From: JALYNX01 sp963724825
GTDB lineage: Bacteria > Actinomycetota > Acidimicrobiia > Spongiisociales > ZC4RG35
Direction of reading: 5' to 3'
Length of the DNA: 64,000 nt
Assembly: GCA_963724825.1 (NCBI GenBank)
Contig: CAVRWT010000004.1
Coordinates: 62,001-126,000, forward strand
How positions within the stretch are numbered: position 1 is the first letter of the stretch; every line of letters starts with the position of its first letter. Position numbers and translations under genes: made by a program. The notes beneath the pieces were generated by a model, which was given only the letters and a program-made list of their open reading frames with translations, was not told where the DNA came from and did no database searches. Below are positions 60,861 to 64,000 of this stretch, piece by piece.

Positions 60861-61555
60861 GCCTCGAAGTCCTCCCCGTGCTCGGAATCGGCCCTGTGTC
60901 CCCGGGCGACGACCTTGCCGCCGTGCTGACAACAGCTCTGGAGCCTATAGCTCCGGCTTCGGGCGACGTGCTGGTGGTCACCCACAAGATCGTCTCCAAG
61001 GCTGAGGGTGCAGTCGTCCGCATCGAAGGCGACGAGGAGGAGTTCAGGAAGAATCTGATCGAATCCGAAGCCGTCTCGATCGTTCGAAGACGGGGCGACC
61101 TGATCATCGCCGAGACCAGGCACGGCTTCATTTGCGCCAACGCCGGGATCGATCGGTCCAATGCCGCCTCGGGCACGATGATCCTGCTCCCCGATGATCC
61201 GGACCGATCGGCACATCGAATACGCACCAGGCTGGAGCGACACTTCTCCATCGAGCTGCCGGTCATCATCTCGGACACCTTCGGCCGCCCCTGGCGCAAG
61301 GGCCTCACCGATGTCGCCATCGGGCTGTCGGGGATCGAGGCGATCCTCGATCTGAAAGGGACCACCGACTGGACGGGCCATGAGCTAGAGGTCACGGAGG
61401 TGGCAGTCGCAGACGAGTTGGCCGCGGCAGCCGACCTGGTGATGGGCAAGGCGGAGGGGATTCCCGCAGCCTTGATCCGGGGCTACACCGGGCCGCGGGG
61501 AAATGGACGGGGGAAGGACTTGATCAGACCCGCTGAGGAGGATTTGTTCCGTTAG
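60857..61555 (+). CDS. cofE: Coenzyme F420-0:L-glutamate ligase CofE
   Basis: CofE adds gamma-glutamates to F420-0. GTG 60857 overlaps the cofD stop and is preferred over 60836. Motifs are V-T-H-K-I-V-S-K-A-E-G, I-C-A-N-A-G-I-D-R-S-N, and I-S-D-T-F-G-R-P-W-R-K-G near residue 140. The protein is 232 residues and stand-alone, without the FMN-reductase domain fused in mycobacterial FbiB, as in many non-mycobacterial Actinomycetota. Confidence 0.95.
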   Translation: MSLEVLPVLGIGPVSPGDDLAAVLTTALEPIAPASGDVLVVTHKIVSKAEGAVVRIEGDEEEFRKNLIESEAVSIVRRRGDLIIAETRHGFICANAGIDRSNAASGTMILLPDDPDRSAHRIRTRLERHFSIELPVIISDTFGRPWRKGLTDVAIGLSGIEAILDLKGTTDWTGHELEVTEVAVADELAAAADLVMGKAEGIPAALIRGYTGPRGNGRGKDLIRPAEEDLFR

Positions 61556-61606
61556 ACCGTGGACCGTTCTGACGGTAAACGGTGAATGGAACACGGTGAA
61601 CGACGC
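61551..61606. repeat. Heptad-phased intergenic repeat (f)
   Basis: Eight consecutive words (GTTAGAC, CGTGGAC, CGTTCTG, ACGGTAA, ACGGTGA, ATGGAAC, ACGGTGA, ACGACGC) fill the gap between convergent cofE and ugd. ACGGTNA is shared with repeat (d). Confidence 0.65.
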
Positions 61607-62880
61607 TACGCGCCCGGTCTCCCTAGCCCCCAGTAATCCAAGCCCACCGCCCTCACGGCCTTGGGATCGAGCAGGTTGCGAGCATCGACGACCCGATGAC
61701 CTCGCATGACGCGGGCGACCTCCGCCATGTCGACGGTCGTGAACTCCGGCCACTCGGTCGCGATCAGCAACACGTCGGCGTCGGTGGCTGCCGTCAATGG
61801 ATCGGGCGCCATGGTGACCTGGTCGGTCGAAGCTTCTGGGTCGTATGCGACGACCTCGGCCCCATCGGCCTGGAGAAGCGCCGCGATGCGAACAGCGGGC
61901 GACTCACGCAAATCGTCGGTGCCGGCCTTGAAGGCCACACCCCACATCGCAATCCGGCGTCGATGGAGCCCGCCACCGGCGGCCTGTCTGACCTTTTCCG
62001 CAACCCGGCGTCGTTGCTCTTCGTCGGCTTCGATGACAGCCCGAAGCAACTCGAAGTCGTATCCGGCGTCGGCCGCAACCGCGATGAGGGCCGAAGTGTC
62101 CTTGGGAAAACAGGAGCCTCCATAACCGGGTCCAGGCTGCAGGAAGTGAGGACCGATCCTGTGATCGAGCCCGATGCCACGGACCACGTCGATGATGTCG
62201 GCACCCACCGCTTCGCAGACATTGGCCAACGTGTTCACGAAGGTGAGTCGAGTAGCCAGATATGCGTTGTTGGCGTACTTGATCATCTCGGCCGAAGTGG
62301 GATCGGTCCTCACCACCTCGGTATCGAGACCGGCGTACAGCTCCGCCACCGCGTCGGCATCTTCGTCCTCCCAAGCGCCGATGACGATGCGGTCGGGAGC
62401 CAGGAAATCCTCGACGGCACGCCCCTCGCGCAGGAACTCGGGATGAGAGACGATGCGAGCTTGACTGCCAACATCGGCCAGCCTCTTGCGCAAGCCGGTG
62501 ACGGTTCCAGGCGGGACGGTGGACTTCACCACGAAGATTGCATCAGCATCGACCTCGTTGGCGAGCTCATCGATCACCGAGTTGATGAAACGAAGCTCGG
62601 CGCGTCCGTCCTCGCCCTCGGGCGTGGGAAGGCACAGAAAGACCAAGCGGCTGTCGGCGGCCGCCTCGACGTTCGACGTGTGGAAACTGATGAGATCTCG
62701 TTCCATCGCATCGGCGAGGAGGGCAGGCAGACCGTCCTCGAAAATCGGGACGACGCCATCGCGCAAACGATCCACGCGTTGTGCATCAGCCTCACCGATC
62801 CGAACCCGATGGCCGAGATGGGCCAGTCCCGCGCCGGTCACGAGACCGACGTAGCCGGCACCAATAATCGTTACATTCAT
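61606..62880 (-). CDS. ugd: UDP-glucose/UDP-sugar 6-dehydrogenase
   Basis: This enzyme oxidises UDP-glucose to UDP-glucuronate for wall or capsule polymers. The 424-residue protein has the NAD motif I-I-G-A-G-Y-V-G-L-V, S-T-V-P-P-G-T, the Lys/Asn site E-M-I-K-Y-A-N-N-A-Y-L-A-T-R, and the catalytic Cys loop G-Y-G-G-S-C-F-P-K-D. It ends next to cofE (convergent) and lies 58 bases from lytR. Specificity for UDP-glucose over UDP-ManNAc is likely but not proven. Confidence 0.92.
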   Translation of the reverse strand: MNVTIIGAGYVGLVTGAGLAHLGHRVRIGEADAQRVDRLRDGVVPIFEDGLPALLADAMERDLISFHTSNVEAAADSRLVFLCLPTPEGEDGRAELRFINSVIDELANEVDADAIFVVKSTVPPGTVTGLRKRLADVGSQARIVSHPEFLREGRAVEDFLAPDRIVIGAWEDEDADAVAELYAGLDTEVVRTDPTSAEMIKYANNAYLATRLTFVNTLANVCEAVGADIIDVVRGIGLDHRIGPHFLQPGPGYGGSCFPKDTSALIAVAADAGYDFELLRAVIEADEEQRRRVAEKVRQAAGGGLHRRRIAMWGVAFKAGTDDLRESPAVRIAALLQADGAEVVAYDPEASTDQVTMAPDPLTAATDADVLLIATEWPEFTTVDMAEVARVMRGHRVVDARNLLDPKAVRAVGLDYWGLGRPGA

Positions 62881-62938
62881 TGAAACCTCAGTCTACGAAC
62901 GACGGCCGGCCCCGAAGTGCGTAGACCCGGGTCAAAGG

Positions 62939-64000
62939 TCATGGAGCGTCGGCGCCGACGATGACGATTGCGTCATAACCGTTATCGACATCGCCGAACT
63001 CGACTACACCAAAACCCAGTTCGGAGACGATTACGCCTCCATTGGAGCTGCCAGAGGGGACAACGATCGTGGTCTGCTCGTAGTCACGGCTGTCGGCATT
63101 GCCTATCGACTCCACCTCAAAGCCACTGGCCTGCAGGGTGTCTGACATCTTGCCTGCGGCACCGCTGACCCCGTTCCCGTTCAGCACCTGAACCCGGAGC
63201 GGCTGCTGGGAAACGGTGGTGCTCCCGCCGAGGAAGTCAGCGATCATCTCGGTCGCCTCGGGCTCCCTGGCAACGACCACCGAGGCGCCACCTTTCGTGG
63301 CGCCATCGACAGGGAGGGTGGTCCCCTCGATCCCCCCTGTCAGAAGGCTTCGGAAATCCCATGCCAGGCCGGCAATCGACGCTTCGGCGAGCGTCGCGTC
63401 AATCGTCATATGACTGGCGAGAGAGCTCGACATGGCACCGGCGTCGGCAACCGAGGCAGGGGTCTTGAGCTCTGAGAGAATCGCTCGCACCACCTGCTGT
63501 TGTCGCTGCTGTCCGCCCGATGTCGTTGGCGTCAACACCCACCCACGACCCGTTCTGATACTCCTGGTACTTGCGCGACCGGGCATAGGCCAAAGCCATC
63601 TCCCCGTCCAAGACCTCGGTCCCGGCCTCGACATCCAGGCCAGATGAGCGATCCCTGGCGGCGTAAGGGAACGAGATGTGGATTCCGCCAAGATCGTCGA
63701 CCAGTTCCTGAAAGCCCACGAAGCCAATCTCCACGTAGTGGTTCACCTCGATGCCCAAGTTCTCCTGGATCGTCCGGACCATGAGGCTCGGCCCGCCGTA
63801 GGAGTAGGCAGAGTTGATTTTCCCCATGCCATGGCCGGGGATGTCGACCCACAGGTCCCTCGGGATGCTCAGCATCCGCGCCTCGCCGGTCGACGGGTCG
63901 ACCCTGACCAGCATGACCACGTCGCCGCGCGAGCCGGCGAAGTTGCCGAAGTGCTCCAGGTCGTCGAGCCCTTCTCTCGAGTCACTGCCGACGACGAGGA
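62939..64000 (-). CDS. LytR-CpsA-Psr wall-polymer transferase, 5' part outside window (frameshifted)
   Basis: LCP proteins attach glycopolymers to peptidoglycan. The frame is open to base 64000, so the N-terminal helix lies beyond the edge. Motifs are G-S-D-S-R, R-V-D-P-S-T-G, S-I-P-R-D-L-W-V and I-N-S-A-Y-S-Y-G-G, and L-A-Y-A-R-S-R-K. Near 63512 one extra base breaks the frame; skipping it gives Q-Q-R-Q-Q-Q-V-V-R and continues to a C-terminal LytR_C domain (V-L-N-G-N-G-V-S-G-A-A). Ugd and the glycosyltransferases nearby supply related polymers. Confidence 0.88.

Overview
The window looks like a chromosomal segment of an actinomycetotal bacterium. The evidence is high GC content, F420 biosynthesis genes, DUF3499 and DUF5719 genes, a stand-alone CofE, an F420-dependent nitroreductase-like protein, and the block manB / Trm112-like / SIS-type isomerase / adenosylhomocysteinase, which recurs in that phylum. 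A complete mreBCD-mrdA-rodA set implies a rod-shaped cell. A deep-branching class such as Acidimicrobiia is plausible, but that is an inference.

Layout. Positions 1-2.2 kb hold two exported proteins and an integrase remnant beside tRNA-Ala. From 2.4 to 3.9 kb are rsfS, nadD and an M23-like gene on the minus strand. From 3.9 to 6 kb is a tandem of two GAPDH-family genes, the first lacking its catalytic residues. From 6 to 11 kb lie a Cox-type molybdenum hydroxylase large subunit, a response regulator and CoxE/CoxD-like maturation genes. From 11 to 26.6 kb, all on the minus strand, are obg-rpmA-rplU-rng, tdk, the rod-shape operon, ndk, folC and two LPXTG surface-protein genes that share a conserved leader. 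From 26.9 to 30.2 kb is tig-clpP-clpX. From 30.2 to 31.8 kb are seven tRNA genes around an HTH/LAGLIDADG-like gene. From 31.8 to 40 kb are ndh, rdgB, rph, an MBL-fold gene, pdxH, acyl-CoA dehydrogenase, HMG-CoA lyase, a ferredoxin and an F420-type reductase. From 40 to 46.5 kb are tmRNA-smpB-ftsX-ftsE-prfB-secA. From 46.5 to 55.9 kb are a NarL-type regulator, comF, sahH, a sugar-phosphate block, a glycosyltransferase, a large membrane protein and small zinc proteins. The segment from 55.9 kb to the end holds a DUF5719 gene, a giant glycosyltransferase, cofD-cofE, ugd and a lytR gene that runs off the edge.

Much of the window serves envelope growth (mreBCD, PBP2, RodA, FtsEX, LytR, Ugd, ManB, glycosyltransferases, SecA) and protein quality control (tmRNA, SmpB, trigger factor, ClpPX). 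Many genes form tight ATGA-overlap chains.

Two things stand out across the window. Apparent single-base indels break more than a dozen otherwise conserved genes, including nadD, which argues for uncorrected sequencing error. Six intergenic or near-intergenic spots carry degenerate tandem repeats with a 7-base period but different words, resembling the heptameric STRR repeats known from cyanobacteria. The best candidates for new biology are the catalytically dead GAPDH paralogue upstream of gap, the leader RNA shared by two LPXTG genes, and the heptad repeats.
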